Assembly (NCBI GenBank): GCA_021772775.1
Contig: JAJFLH010000035.1
Location: 186,001 to 250,000, forward strand
DNA length: 64,000 bases
Direction of reading: 5' to 3'
Origin: Mariprofundus sp.
Lineage (GTDB): Bacteria; Pseudomonadota; Zetaproteobacteria; Mariprofundales; Mariprofundaceae
The position numbers were made by a program, and so were the translations under genes. Positions 9,406-17,671 of this stretch are shown piece after piece. The stretch's first letter is position 1; every line of letters starts with the position of its first letter. The notes below the pieces were generated by a model. It did not search any database and was not told where the DNA came from. It saw only the letters and a program-made list of their open reading frames with translations.

Positions 9406-10436
9406 TATACTGCCAAATCCCCAATCTGTACGCGCACGGTCCCATTTCCATCAATCACTTTTATCACGTTGTTATGTATCTCCAGCCTAGCGCCAGAAGT
9501 CGCACTCTTTAGAGATGCATTACCGTTCGTATCAACAACAAATTTACCACCACCCAAGCTTATTGAGCCAGCATTTATACTTCCCATGTTGGCAGATATA
9601 GCAGATAACGTAGTTGCTGAAATCTTATCCGCAGCAAGGTTTTCAATCATGGCGTTTGTTATGGTTCCTGACTTAATAAACACACTATCAATGAACACAT
9701 TTCCTGATACTGGATCTATGGCAAACGGTATTGCTTTATTCTCTGCAACCGCTTCCCAAATCACTCCGCCATCAACAATCGCTTGTCCTTCATCCGTAGG
9801 CCAAACCGGCTCTATCCCGGATGCCGCCCCTGACTGAATTGCTTTATACTTAAATCCGTTCGGTGTTGTTGGAGTCACATAGTTAAACACATCATAGCTG
9901 GCAGTTTCAGCCCATGTGCTTGATGATATGACTCCCATCATAAAGCCCGGATCACTGGCTGTTTTGCCTGCCGTACCAGGTGTGCCGTTAAACGCACCCT
10001 CTACGCCATTTTGATTCACGCCACGCAACCAATAAAAATATGTGACTGATGTAGAGCTATTGGGCGGAATATCTGAGAACAACGGGGCTGCAGTAGATCC
10101 AATTTTTACAGCCTGGCCAATGTCATCAACCGAAGCCCGGTAAACATTCGTATTCGAGAATCCAGCCTGCATCGATGGGTCATCCCAGCTGAGAATGATT
10201 GAAGCAAAAGCACCTGCTGCCGTAAGCCCTGTGATTGCTGCTGGTGTTTGATATGTAACCTCAACAGCTTGAAGGGCAACCTCTAACCCTTTTGCACCCT
10301 GTTTCACCAACCCCGTATTAATTAAATCCTGATTTGATACAGCATTATTCACGGCCTGACGAAGTGCATCCAAAGGCTTTTTAATTATGGCAGGCACTTG
10401 GGAGGAAATCGCCGGTATATTGAATCCATTCAACAT
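9405..10436 (-). CDS. tail tip/fibre protein with FN3-like domain and lambda J-like C-terminus
   Basis: 343 residues. Residues about 62-160 form a fibronectin type III-like domain (ITGLTAAGAFASIILSWDDP, then YRASVDDIG and YFYWLRGVNQNG). The C-terminal third (about 235-343) has the pattern seen at the end of lambda J-like host-specificity proteins: FAIDPVSGNVFIDSVFIKSG, DKISATTL, LGGGKFVVDTNGNASL, ending IKVIDGNGTVRVQIGDL. In long-tailed phages this module lies at the tail tip. Here it is a short stand-alone protein in what looks like a podovirus, between the propeller-like tail protein and another tail gene. A receptor-facing role is inferred. Confidence 0.75.
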   Translation of the reverse strand: MLNGFNIPAISSQVPAIIKKPLDALRQAVNNAVSNQDLINTGLVKQGAKGLEVALQAVEVTYQTPAAITGLTAAGAFASIILSWDDPSMQAGFSNTNVYRASVDDIGQAVKIGSTAAPLFSDIPPNSSTSVTYFYWLRGVNQNGVEGAFNGTPGTAGKTASDPGFMMGVISSSTWAETASYDVFNYVTPTTPNGFKYKAIQSGAASGIEPVWPTDEGQAIVDGGVIWEAVAENKAIPFAIDPVSGNVFIDSVFIKSGTITNAMIENLAADKISATTLSAISANMGSINAGSISLGGGKFVVDTNGNASLKSATSGARLEIHNNVIKVIDGNGTVRVQIGDLAV

Positions 10437-10437
10437 A

Positions 10438-12090
10438 TTAAACAGCCTTCAGTTCATCGACTGATTCGGCAATAATGCACTGACTCACATCTGATGATCC
10501 CACCAACTCAATCTCGAAATCTTCCGCAAGATAACCTGCTGGTAATCTGAACGGTTTGCTGTCCGTTGCTGCTTGTGTGTGTTTCAGTATAGCTGTTGGT
10601 ACACCAGCCACATCTTCATATGCATACAGATTAAAGGTGATCGGATATGCCGCTGCTTTAACTTGCGCTATGCCAGGGTTAACTGGCTTAGGTGAAGGAA
10701 ATGTTTTACTGCGCCATGTGTATGTGCGTGGATTAGGCCCTCCATCCCAGCGAACTACGTTTCCACCTACAACGAGATAAAGATAATCATCTTCCCTATT
10801 CGTGAACCCTGACGTTGCATAAAATGTTGTGTGCGTAAGTCCGGCCTCTGGATTATTCGGGTCCAGGATAAAGCCGCCTTGCACTCCGCCTATTGCAGTA
10901 GCATCATAAAACGCAATATATCGGCCATCATGGAAGTAAGCGTGAATCGATGGTGGATTATATGCCTGCCACTCTTTCCTAGTCATTAGCGATGCTGTAA
11001 CAAGCTTATTGATCCCCATTCCGATCATCTGCAAGCCATCCGGGGTAGGCATGGCAACTGCAGTCCCCATATCAACCATCCCGCGCATAGATACGCAAGC
11101 CTGCTCTGTTTCCAGTTTTTCGACCGATGCAGATGATGGATCTCCTGCAATCGCCAAGTATGGCAAACCAGCAGTGCCAATCACCAGGCTGTTTCCAAAC
11201 GCACCAATACCAACAATGGGCCAGTTCGTAGCATAACGATACGCGACCGGCCAAGCGTGCGGTTGATATGGCACTGAGAAGCACAACTCATTTCCTGAAA
11301 ACCCGGCAATAGAGCCATTGGGAAGCTCTACGATTCCTGTTAGGTCAGCCGGTGGCATATCCCATTCAGCACTGAGTAAGCCGCCGTTTGATGCCACGGT
11401 TACGCCGCTCACTGTGTCTGCATATGTAGTCTGCGCCACTGGTATTTCTGCCACAAGCATAAAGGTTGCATCAATACCACTATCCACTGAGCGATAAATC
11501 CGCTTGCTGATAATGTTATAGTTCCCTGCGGGCACGACATTTAATAGCGAAAGATTCACCACCACATCAGGGTCAATGTCCACAATCGCAGAAACAGGGC
11601 TCGGCGGTCCCTCTTCTCCCCACCCTGAAACATACGTTTCAACATAGATGCGCGATTCATTCAATGATGGGTCTGCATTCGGTGTGCCTACTACGGTCGG
11701 TGCAACGGTCGGCGCGGGGATGCCAAGATCATAAGCGTTGTTCGGGTAATTCGTACCACCACCCTGAATAGCAATAGTGTTGTCGGTAATCTTCGGGCCT
11801 GTAGCAACGCCGGTAAAAATAACACGGTCAGTCACATCACCAGCAATCGGAGCTCGCACTACGCTTACGCCTGATTCTGTCCAATGAAACCAATAGGCTT
11901 GCGCGTATCGATACAGTGAATTGATCGCACCTACCTTTGTCGGAGTCCACATAAACTTGTTCTGCAACCATGCGCGAAGGTCGCCATTTAGCAGATTGCA
12001 ATCATTGGCAATCTGAGCCTGAAACTTACCTAGCTTCTTCGCTGCCTTTCTTGGCACTAAACCCTGGAATGTCTCTAGGTTAATCAGCAT
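10438..12090 (-). CDS. phage tail / DNA-stabilisation-type protein
   Basis: 550 residues starting MLINLETFQGLVPRKAAKKL. The N-terminal block followed by repeated beta-rich segments (LPYLAIAGDPSSASVEKLE, GMVDMGTAVAMPTPDGLQMIG, DGRYIAFYDA, YLYLVVGGNVVRWDGG) is the pattern of podovirus tail proteins that replace P22 gp10-type stabilisation proteins and probably fold as a propeller. A Fn3-like section (YVSGWGEEGPPSPVS, then IISKRIYRSVDSG) lies at about 150-215. It sits just before the tail-fibre genes and after a terminator. Role as a tail hub or DNA-retention component is inferred from the family pattern. Confidence 0.72.
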   Translation of the reverse strand: MLINLETFQGLVPRKAAKKLGKFQAQIANDCNLLNGDLRAWLQNKFMWTPTKVGAINSLYRYAQAYWFHWTESGVSVVRAPIAGDVTDRVIFTGVATGPKITDNTIAIQGGGTNYPNNAYDLGIPAPTVAPTVVGTPNADPSLNESRIYVETYVSGWGEEGPPSPVSAIVDIDPDVVVNLSLLNVVPAGNYNIISKRIYRSVDSGIDATFMLVAEIPVAQTTYADTVSGVTVASNGGLLSAEWDMPPADLTGIVELPNGSIAGFSGNELCFSVPYQPHAWPVAYRYATNWPIVGIGAFGNSLVIGTAGLPYLAIAGDPSSASVEKLETEQACVSMRGMVDMGTAVAMPTPDGLQMIGMGINKLVTASLMTRKEWQAYNPPSIHAYFHDGRYIAFYDATAIGGVQGGFILDPNNPEAGLTHTTFYATSGFTNREDDYLYLVVGGNVVRWDGGPNPRTYTWRSKTFPSPKPVNPGIAQVKAAAYPITFNLYAYEDVAGVPTAILKHTQAATDSKPFRLPAGYLAEDFEIELVGSSDVSQCIIAESVDELKAV

Positions 12091-12120
12091 TCACGGCTCC
12101 CTATCCTGTTTTTTTGCACA

Positions 12121-12147
12121 ACAAAAGAGCCTCCTAAGAGACTCTTC
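12121..12147 (-). terminator. intrinsic terminator between holin and tail gene
   Basis: On the minus strand AGAG.CTC pairs with GAG.CTCT around a short TTAG loop, followed by TTTTGTTGTGC. It lies between the holin gene stop (12174) and the next tail gene start (12090), so it would reduce read-through from the lysis block. Confidence 0.65.
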
Positions 12148-12173
12148 GGTGATTCAGTTGATTGTTTGTATTG

Positions 12174-12743
12174 CTATCGTTTAATCAGACTTGAAATCAT
12201 ACCAGTGATTCCAGAAGGGGCTGACAGCCCATTCGCAGCGTCCATTTTGTTTTTCTGTTCGTCCTTGAGTATCCCAAAATACCTATTTAACCAACCAACA
12301 AACGGAGCCAGTAGAGCGAAGACAAACGGCCAGCCATCTACGATAGATTTAACAAGCACGGCATCCTTGACCAATACAGCGTAAAGCCACCCCAAGATAA
12401 TCAACACTGTTGCAAATGCGATTAGCCGAAATGCGCCCAGGGCGATTCTTGGCCGTGTTGTATGTGTTGACTTGGCCTCAGCCTCTAACATTGCTCTCAC
12501 TGTACTGTGTGACTCTTTAATCTCTGTTATCTGAATATCAAACTTCTTATTCATTACCTGCGCTCTCTGGTCTGCTGGTAGTGATTGAATTGCATCTGCT
12601 GCCTGCGAGCCGGTAGCATTATCCGGAAGCTGAGCATCTTCTGGTAAAAACTTGTTAACCATACGCATCACTGCGCGGCCACCTGGCACCATGTCTGCTA
12701 TTACGCCCCCGCCAACCTCTTTAACTATATCCCATACATTCAC
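12174..12743 (-). CDS. holin, GTA-type three-TM family
   Basis: 189 residues with a GTG start at 12743 and AGGAG six bases upstream; the next in-frame Met codon would remove the conserved N-terminus. Residues 1-90 are amphipathic and polar (GGRAVMRMVNKFLPED, SLPADQRAQVM), and the C-terminal half has two strong hydrophobic segments (RLIAFATVLIILGWLYAVL and WPFVFALLAPFVGWLNRYFGI). This matches the 3TM holin family first described in gene transfer agents. It lies next to the M15-type endolysin gene, and would form the inner-membrane pores that release or activate the lysin. Confidence 0.85.
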   Translation of the reverse strand: MNVWDIVKEVGGGVIADMVPGGRAVMRMVNKFLPEDAQLPDNATGSQAADAIQSLPADQRAQVMNKKFDIQITEIKESHSTVRAMLEAEAKSTHTTRPRIALGAFRLIAFATVLIILGWLYAVLVKDAVLVKSIVDGWPFVFALLAPFVGWLNRYFGILKDEQKNKMDAANGLSAPSGITGMISSLIKR

Positions 12744-12744
12744 T

Positions 12745-12816
12745 TCACTCTCCTTTTTGAATCAAAATCAATGCCATCAAAACTATCAGCGAAGTGATCA
12801 ACTCATGCGTTTCCAT
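12745..12816 (-). CDS. possible 23-residue hydrophobic peptide
   Basis: A short frame starting METHELITSLIVLMALILI and ending QKGE, with a single hydrophobic helix and its stop two bases before the holin start. It lies between endolysin and holin, where small membrane lysis peptides occur. The ribosome site is weak and 23 codons can be open by chance, so this is only a candidate. Confidence 0.3.
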   Translation of the reverse strand: METHELITSLIVLMALILIQKGE

Positions 12817-12846
12817 CAACCATCACGATCACAGTTTTGATTTTAA

Positions 12847-13263
12847 TCACGGCGTATATGTTTTAATGCGCGTGCAATTCCTGGTATCAAAGTGAAACCA
12901 GCTAACACCAAGCTCTATTGAGTTGATATATTCAAAGCACTCATCATCTGGATTGTTCAAGAAGTCCTGGCGTACCTGTTCGGCTGTGGTTTCAGCAAAT
13001 ACCGGATCTGCAGCACGCCCGAATGTATGCTGGCTATATGGGCTAAAATAAGGACATCCAAACACGCGCAAGCCGCTAAACTCGCGGGACCCACCCCAAT
13101 ACCAGTTATTGATTGTCATTTTTCCATATCGATCACGCAATCTGTCCAGGGTAATTAGCATGCGATCATCTAATAGTTCCCATGCTTTCTCGCCTCTCGC
13201 TTCGAATACGCTTTCAGGAACCAACTCATGTATTGCAAAATGGTTGCACTTATAATTACTCAT
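12847..13263 (-). CDS. endolysin-type peptidase, M15-like
   Basis: 138 residues from the ATG at 13263, which overlaps the upstream stop as ATGA. Zinc-ligand pattern of the M15 family: S-Q-H79 followed by FGRAAD86 and SWFH124FD. These correspond to the H-x(6)-D and W-x-H motifs of phage L-alanyl-D-glutamate and D-Ala-D-Ala carboxypeptidase-type lysins. The single-domain length is typical of Gram-negative phage lysins. It lacks a signal peptide, so it would need the holin encoded just downstream to reach the peptidoglycan. Its exact peptide bond cannot be told from sequence. Confidence 0.82.
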   Translation of the reverse strand: MSNYKCNHFAIHELVPESVFEARGEKAWELLDDRMLITLDRLRDRYGKMTINNWYWGGSREFSGLRVFGCPYFSPYSQHTFGRAADPVFAETTAEQVRQDFLNNPDDECFEYINSIELGVSWFHFDTRNCTRIKTYTP

Positions 13264-13475
13264 TTTTTCTGCCCCCATTCAATTTCGTTCAATGTGTTTT
13301 CCAAGCCTGAAATTCTTTTTTCAAACTCTTCAATTTGCTCTTTCATTTTTGATCTAAGGTGTTTAATTTCGATTTGAACCATTGATTTGAGTTGTGCTGA
13401 CGGTTTGGGCTTATATCCAGGTTTTAAGCTTTCAATATGATGATGGGCTTCATCAACCCCCATTTGTTCACACAT
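13260..13475 (-). CDS. small coiled-coil phage protein in lysis block
   Basis: 71 residues, highly charged, with heptad-like spacing from residue 28 onward (MVQIEIKHLRSKMKEQIEEF, then KRISGLENTLNEIE). The start at 13475 overlaps the stop of the membrane-protein gene, and its stop overlaps the endolysin start (ATGA), so it is translated as part of the lysis block. No signal peptide, lipobox or transmembrane segment is seen, so it is not an obvious spanin. Function unknown. Confidence 0.6.
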   Translation of the reverse strand: MCEQMGVDEAHHHIESLKPGYKPKPSAQLKSMVQIEIKHLRSKMKEQIEEFEKRISGLENTLNEIEWGQKK

Positions 13476-13872
13476 CTGTTTTGCGACTACGCTCTTTCTT
13501 GCTTCGCTTCATGTGTTGAAACCAGAACGGATGCCCTGGCGTTTCTTCATTTTTAACATGAGTAGGAAACAGAATCATTGCTAGTGCCGCCAACGCATAG
13601 CTGAACTCACAATATGTCTCTAAATCCCTCAAGTTACCTACTGCTGCAATATTGTTTGAGACAAAAAGATGAACAGCACTCGTAACGGTCGCAAATAGAC
13701 TGCCAGAAAACCCAATAATGCAGGCCATAATGTGTCCAAACGTATGATCTTGCTCATGGTCTGCTGTCCCATGCTCTCCACGGCTCTTAATCGTTCTAAC
13801 AAGGGCCAACATGCATTGAATAGTTAAAAGCGTGAAGGCTGTACAAATGAATATATCCGCTATTGCATTCAT
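13468..13872 (-). CDS. phage membrane protein in lysis block
   Basis: 134 residues with about four hydrophobic segments: residues 2-28 (IADIFICTAFTLLTIQCMLAL), about 47-58 (IMACIIGFSGSLFATV), a shorter one near 65-75, and about 88-102 (FSYALAALAMILF), then a basic tail ending KKERSRKTDV. Its ATG overlaps the upstream stop. Position before the endolysin suggests a second holin, antiholin or other lysis-timing protein; no family was recognised. Confidence 0.6.
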   Translation of the reverse strand: MNAIADIFICTAFTLLTIQCMLALVRTIKSRGEHGTADHEQDHTFGHIMACIIGFSGSLFATVTSAVHLFVSNNIAAVGNLRDLETYCEFSYALAALAMILFPTHVKNEETPGHPFWFQHMKRSKKERSRKTDV

Positions 13873-14210
13873 GGTGATACAACCGCTTGAACCTTTGTTT
13901 CACTTATATTTACCATCACAATAATCCCATAACCAAGCGCAATTAAAATAACTACGCCAAGTGAACTCCAGATTTTATCCCACGTTCCATCAACTCTGCG
14001 AAAGAATGCGGACCCGCGCTTCATTACCTCATGGCCGCTTGGAGTGGTCGCCGGGTGATGCCTTTCTTCATGCAGTTTTATGATCTGTTCCATTTGATTT
14101 GATAGCTGTTTTTTCTGCGATTCATGATGTTCATGTAATTCGTTTGATAGCTGTGACCTAGTTTCATCAAGGCTGTTTAACACGTCTCCAATACTTGCTT
14201 CTTCCGCCAT
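13869..14210 (-). CDS. coiled-coil protein with one C-terminal membrane segment
   Basis: 113 residues. The first half is a long His/Glu/Gln-rich helix (ETRSQLSNELHEHHESQKK) consistent with a coiled coil; residues about 85-103 form one membrane helix (LGVVILIALGYGIIVMV). Its stop overlaps the start of the next membrane protein gene. It may be a partner of that protein, for example an antiholin or an i-spanin-like protein in the wrong orientation, but no family could be assigned. Confidence 0.6.
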   Translation of the reverse strand: MAEEASIGDVLNSLDETRSQLSNELHEHHESQKKQLSNQMEQIIKLHEERHHPATTPSGHEVMKRGSAFFRRVDGTWDKIWSSLGVVILIALGYGIIVMVNISETKVQAVVSP

Positions 14211-14316
14211 CTACACTTCCTCGCAGGTATGCTCACTGCTTTCTTTTAACCACTGATCACCAGATTACGGCTTCGATGTCGGCTTGAGCTGCTTCCGGAT
14301 CTGCAGCAATAGCGTT

Positions 14317-14652
14317 TCATTTCGGATACTTCCGCTTAACGGCCAACACTTCCCCAAGTATATCGTTAGCCTCTTGAATCAGATTAATCTTGCCGCTTAC
14401 GCATAATAAGTCTAATTGCTTCCATAGCGCGTCTAACTGATCGCCTATTGGTGGGTATTCATTCATGCGTTTTTTCTTGTACTCAGAGGCAACCTCTTCT
14501 GCCTCGGCGTCAGCAACAGCAGCATCAATCTCAGTCTGTGTAGGCTCAGACTGAACTTTATCGTGCCACTCTACTACACCGTCCCTAACTGTGAATTCAG
14601 CCCTCGGTCTTAGGGAATGTATCGCCTCACATGTCCTATCATTAGTATTCAT
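14317..14652 (-). CDS. tail fibre-associated/assembly-type protein
   Basis: 111 residues. The segment YKKKRMNEYPPIGDQLDALWKQL (residues about 60-82; only partly quoted patterns matter here: R-x-x-E-Y-P-x-I-G-D-Q-L-D-A-L-W) is a hallmark of the C-terminal block found in many phage tail-fibre assembly or tail accessory proteins. The ATG overlaps the stop of the fibre gene (ATGA), so the two are translationally coupled, as expected for a fibre and its chaperone. Confidence 0.7.
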   Translation of the reverse strand: MNTNDRTCEAIHSLRPRAEFTVRDGVVEWHDKVQSEPTQTEIDAAVADAEAEEVASEYKKKRMNEYPPIGDQLDALWKQLDLLCVSGKINLIQEANDILGEVLAVKRKYPK

Positions 14653-16373
14653 GCTGCCACCTCGATTAGTGTCATAGTAACTACGCCTCCAGAGTTGTAT
14701 CCCGCAGTATCGCCTCCGACCCCAACTGCGAAATCCGTTGAATAAGTAGTGGCTGCTGTTGTTGCAGGGCTATCTAACAGGGAGAAGGAGTGCTGAACTG
14801 TAGACCACGGCCCAGTGCCTTGAATGTACCCTATGCCATAGGTATTAGGAGTTAAACTTACAGCCCCCCTTTTTAACCTACTTAATGCGTACGGCGTAGC
14901 ACTCGGGCCGTACACATAGAAACTGCCCCCAGAAATCATTACAAGTATTTTACTTGTGGCTGACGCAGGCGTTATTATAGCGGCAAGCCCCGACGCTACG
15001 TAAGAGGTAGAGGTAGTTAGTGTGTTCGCGGTAAGTACAGATTGTACTACTTGGAGAACTTTCCCAACGCTTGCACCCACGTTGTCTACATACTGCTTAG
15101 TGGCAAGTCCAAGAGCCGCTGTAGGGTTGGCGGTAGCTAAAGGTGCAGTGAATGTCTTCTGGCCTGTTACAGACTCTGTGCCAGCTATAGACACTTTCTC
15201 AGTGTCGAGTTCATTAAGAGCAGCCTGCACATTTGTAGCTGCAATATTGCCTGCGGGGGTGTTGGATACTTGTGCGGCTGTTAAGTTAGCCAACTTACTC
15301 TTCTCTGCTGCAGTAAAGACTTTGTTTGTAAGTCCGTCTGTGTGCGTGTCGGTGTTGCGTAACTGTGCATCGGTACTGTTTACCGTTGCGCCAGCCGGGG
15401 CATGCGCTGCAATAACATGCGCCTGGATATTCGCATTTGCTGGCTCTTTAGTATCGAGAGCGGCTTGCTGTGCCGTAGATACCGGCTTATTCGCATCAGA
15501 TGTATTATCTACGTTGCCTAATCCAAGGTTTGCGCGCGCCGTAGCTGCATTCGCCAGGTCAGAAAGGTTATTTACAGCAAATACATCACCAGTACCAGTG
15601 CCGTCAACGCCATTGTAAACGCTAAACGTGCCAATGATTACTGTTTCCCCAACATCACCATAGACTGTGTAAGTGTCAGTAGAGCCTGCCGCCCCATTGC
15701 CTGTAGTTCGGCGCGTGTGATCAATGCCTTGGCCGTCTAATCCTGCATTCCCTTGAACACCTTGGATTCCCTGCCCCCCTGCATCTCCTTTCGCAGCCGC
15801 AATGTTCCACCATGCATTGCCAAGAAGAACCGGGGCATTGCCTGTGGTTGCTAAAATACATATGAAGGTAGATCCTGCATCTGACACCACATCGTTTGCT
15901 AAATATGCAGTTAAAGGGTTGTAAGCGCCTTTCCAGGAAAATCTATTTAGGGCTTCATCACGCGCTGCTTCAGCTGCCATCTGTGCTGTAATGGCAGGCG
16001 CTACGGCTGCAACGGCTACTTCTAATGCAAGTTGCCCCACTGTCTTCGGTGGATAAGGCGGATATTCTGCAACTGTGGACAGAAGGCAATCTGAATTCGG
16101 AATGGTTGCCATTACATCGAGAAGCTTCTGCCCTGTTGTTGGATCGTATGCGCGCACCCTGTACTGAGAACCAATGGTCCCAAGTTCATTCGGCCATAGC
16201 GCCATAATCGCAGTGCCTGTTGCATCTGTAGTAAACTCCAAGCGACCTGGAACAATATAGCCAATATCGGTCGGTTCAGGTCGATCTAGCTTTGCAACAA
16301 TAGTCGCTCCTTCGACCGGTATTCCTTGCGCATTATTTATTATCGAAGTTACGTTTACTGTAGGTGCTGGCAT
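14649..16373 (-). CDS. tail fibre with CBM5/12-like and collagen-like parts
   Basis: 574 residues. The N-terminal domain (about 1-110) is a beta-sandwich attachment region (VEGATIVAKLDRPEPTDIGY). Residues about 145-195 look like a carbohydrate-binding module of the CBM5/12 or chitin-binding type (FSWKGAYNPLTAYLANDVV). Short Gly-x-y repeats follow (GDAGGQGIQGVQGNAGLDGQG), then fibre repeats with AATARANLGLGNVDNTSDANKPVS (a common phage fibre block) and a final beta-rich domain. The gene follows the adaptor genes and precedes its probable assembly factor. It is the most likely host-recognition fibre. Confidence 0.85.
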   Translation of the reverse strand: MPAPTVNVTSIINNAQGIPVEGATIVAKLDRPEPTDIGYIVPGRLEFTTDATGTAIMALWPNELGTIGSQYRVRAYDPTTGQKLLDVMATIPNSDCLLSTVAEYPPYPPKTVGQLALEVAVAAVAPAITAQMAAEAARDEALNRFSWKGAYNPLTAYLANDVVSDAGSTFICILATTGNAPVLLGNAWWNIAAAKGDAGGQGIQGVQGNAGLDGQGIDHTRRTTGNGAAGSTDTYTVYGDVGETVIIGTFSVYNGVDGTGTGDVFAVNNLSDLANAATARANLGLGNVDNTSDANKPVSTAQQAALDTKEPANANIQAHVIAAHAPAGATVNSTDAQLRNTDTHTDGLTNKVFTAAEKSKLANLTAAQVSNTPAGNIAATNVQAALNELDTEKVSIAGTESVTGQKTFTAPLATANPTAALGLATKQYVDNVGASVGKVLQVVQSVLTANTLTTSTSYVASGLAAIITPASATSKILVMISGGSFYVYGPSATPYALSRLKRGAVSLTPNTYGIGYIQGTGPWSTVQHSFSLLDSPATTAATTYSTDFAVGVGGDTAGYNSGGVVTMTLIEVAA

Positions 16374-16376
16374 GCC

Positions 16377-17021
16377 TTATCCCCCAAACCTTTGATATCT
16401 GGCGCGTCCTTGGGTGCCAGAGTATCCGCCTGCCCTTTTAAGCTTTGCAACTGTTACGTCATTATCAAACAAGCTTTGGTAATACCCGACCATCTCAGGC
16501 TTGCTCCATGATTTTCCTGGCATTGCGCATAGATCTGCTTTTGCCCCGGCTGCAATCCCCATGTAATAATCGTCATAAATGTAATCTTCAATCGATACTG
16601 AGTCTGGAGAAGGTTTCACAATGGCTTTAAGCGAGATGATCTCACCTGTTGCCGTTGGAATTGGGTACACGCGCATCAAACGTGGGTTGATCATCACCGG
16701 TATAGTTGGCGTTGATCCTGTGACTAATCGCCAGTTCCTGTTTTGCGCATCCATATCGGCCTCTGTTTGGAAGAACATTTGACCTTGCGCACCTATAACC
16801 TGCGATATCCGAATGATTCTCTGGCGCAATGGCTGATCTATCTCATATTCAGACACGTTTGCAATCATGCCGACTGGATCAACTACCGCTTCCCAAGCGT
16901 GCGTTTCTTCACAAAACTTGATTGCAGCGTTACGGATTGCATTCAGCATCAGTGGAGCCGGGCAACCTTTCACGTCAGGAAGCACTTGTGGATATAAACT
17001 TGCAAACTCGATTAAAGCCAT
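16377..17021 (-). CDS. podovirus head-tail connector / tail adaptor-like protein
   Basis: 214 residues. The N-terminal helix-rich part (PLMLNAIRNAAIKFCEETHAW) followed by a beta-rich centre and a C-terminal helical part (YYMGIAAGAKADLCAMPGKSW, then WYQ-like YYQSLFDNDVTVAKL) is the pattern of conserved podoviral tail adaptor proteins. It lies between another 214-residue adaptor-like protein and the tail fibre. No catalytic motif is expected. Assignment rests on pattern and synteny. Confidence 0.68.
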   Translation of the reverse strand: MALIEFASLYPQVLPDVKGCPAPLMLNAIRNAAIKFCEETHAWEAVVDPVGMIANVSEYEIDQPLRQRIIRISQVIGAQGQMFFQTEADMDAQNRNWRLVTGSTPTIPVMINPRLMRVYPIPTATGEIISLKAIVKPSPDSVSIEDYIYDDYYMGIAAGAKADLCAMPGKSWSKPEMVGYYQSLFDNDVTVAKLKRAGGYSGTQGRARYQRFGG

Positions 17022-17023
17022 GG

Positions 17024-17668
17024 TTAAACCTCCACTCCGATTCCTGCCTGGAACAATTTATAAGATGCCGCTGCCTTTGTTAGATCCTGCTCTGTTCCTT
17101 CTGATGAAAGTGCCCTGTATAACGCATAATCGCGCAATGGGTTTGCATACTGATCATCCAGGGTGATGACTTCCGTGCCATTCAGGACACCAAGAGCTCC
17201 AAGCCCGACAATGTCTGCAGGCACACTTGAATAAACAAGCTCAACATTGCCCGGTACTACTGGCTGCGGTGGATAAACTTTAAACTTATTGGGATTGCGA
17301 GCATCTATCATGTAGTGCTCTACTACTACTGAGCCTGCCGTGCTCGGCCAGTTTGGATTGTAGGATGAAAGATCATCCTCATTGATCAGAGTAATGGATG
17401 GGCCAGATACGCCGCCCCCCACTCCCATATTGCGAACTACGTCAATTAATACCTGCCCGGTAGATGGTACTGATTGATTCACACCAGCAACCAACGCAAC
17501 ATCAACCACCGTAGCGGTTAATTCAGGGCGAAGCCGTGCGGCCTCTCTCTGACCATCGTTTAGAAATGGTCGAAGCACTGTCTCTTGATTCCAACGGCGT
17601 ACTGCCCCTGTATCAAGCAATGCTTCTGACACACTGTTTAGTATGGATTGCGCGGTTCTTGTTGGCAT
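17024..17668 (-). CDS. phage adaptor protein, DUF6682-type
   Basis: 214 residues. The N-terminal SILNSVSEALLDTGAVRRW and FLNDGQREAARLRPE, and the C-terminal YANPLRDYALYRALSSEG with a following KAAASYKLFQ helix, are characteristic of a phage head-tail adaptor family annotated as DUF6682. The protein would sit under the portal and connect to the tail. Its position one gene after the capsid-proximal genes agrees. Confidence 0.75.
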   Translation of the reverse strand: MPTRTAQSILNSVSEALLDTGAVRRWNQETVLRPFLNDGQREAARLRPELTATVVDVALVAGVNQSVPSTGQVLIDVVRNMGVGGGVSGPSITLINEDDLSSYNPNWPSTAGSVVVEHYMIDARNPNKFKVYPPQPVVPGNVELVYSSVPADIVGLGALGVLNGTEVITLDDQYANPLRDYALYRALSSEGTEQDLTKAAASYKLFQAGIGVEV

Positions 17669-17671
17669 AGC

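Noticed and set aside
14211..14316. Short gene or remnant between the fibre-assembly and coiled-coil genes
   Set aside because: On the minus strand a frame reading IAADPEAAQADIEAVIW looks protein-like, but it has no start and only about 18 codons; it may be a remnant of a tail gene end.
15022..15618. 198-codon frame on the plus strand
   Set aside because: It is antisense to the tail fibre gene; the fibre has clear domains and the opposite frame none.
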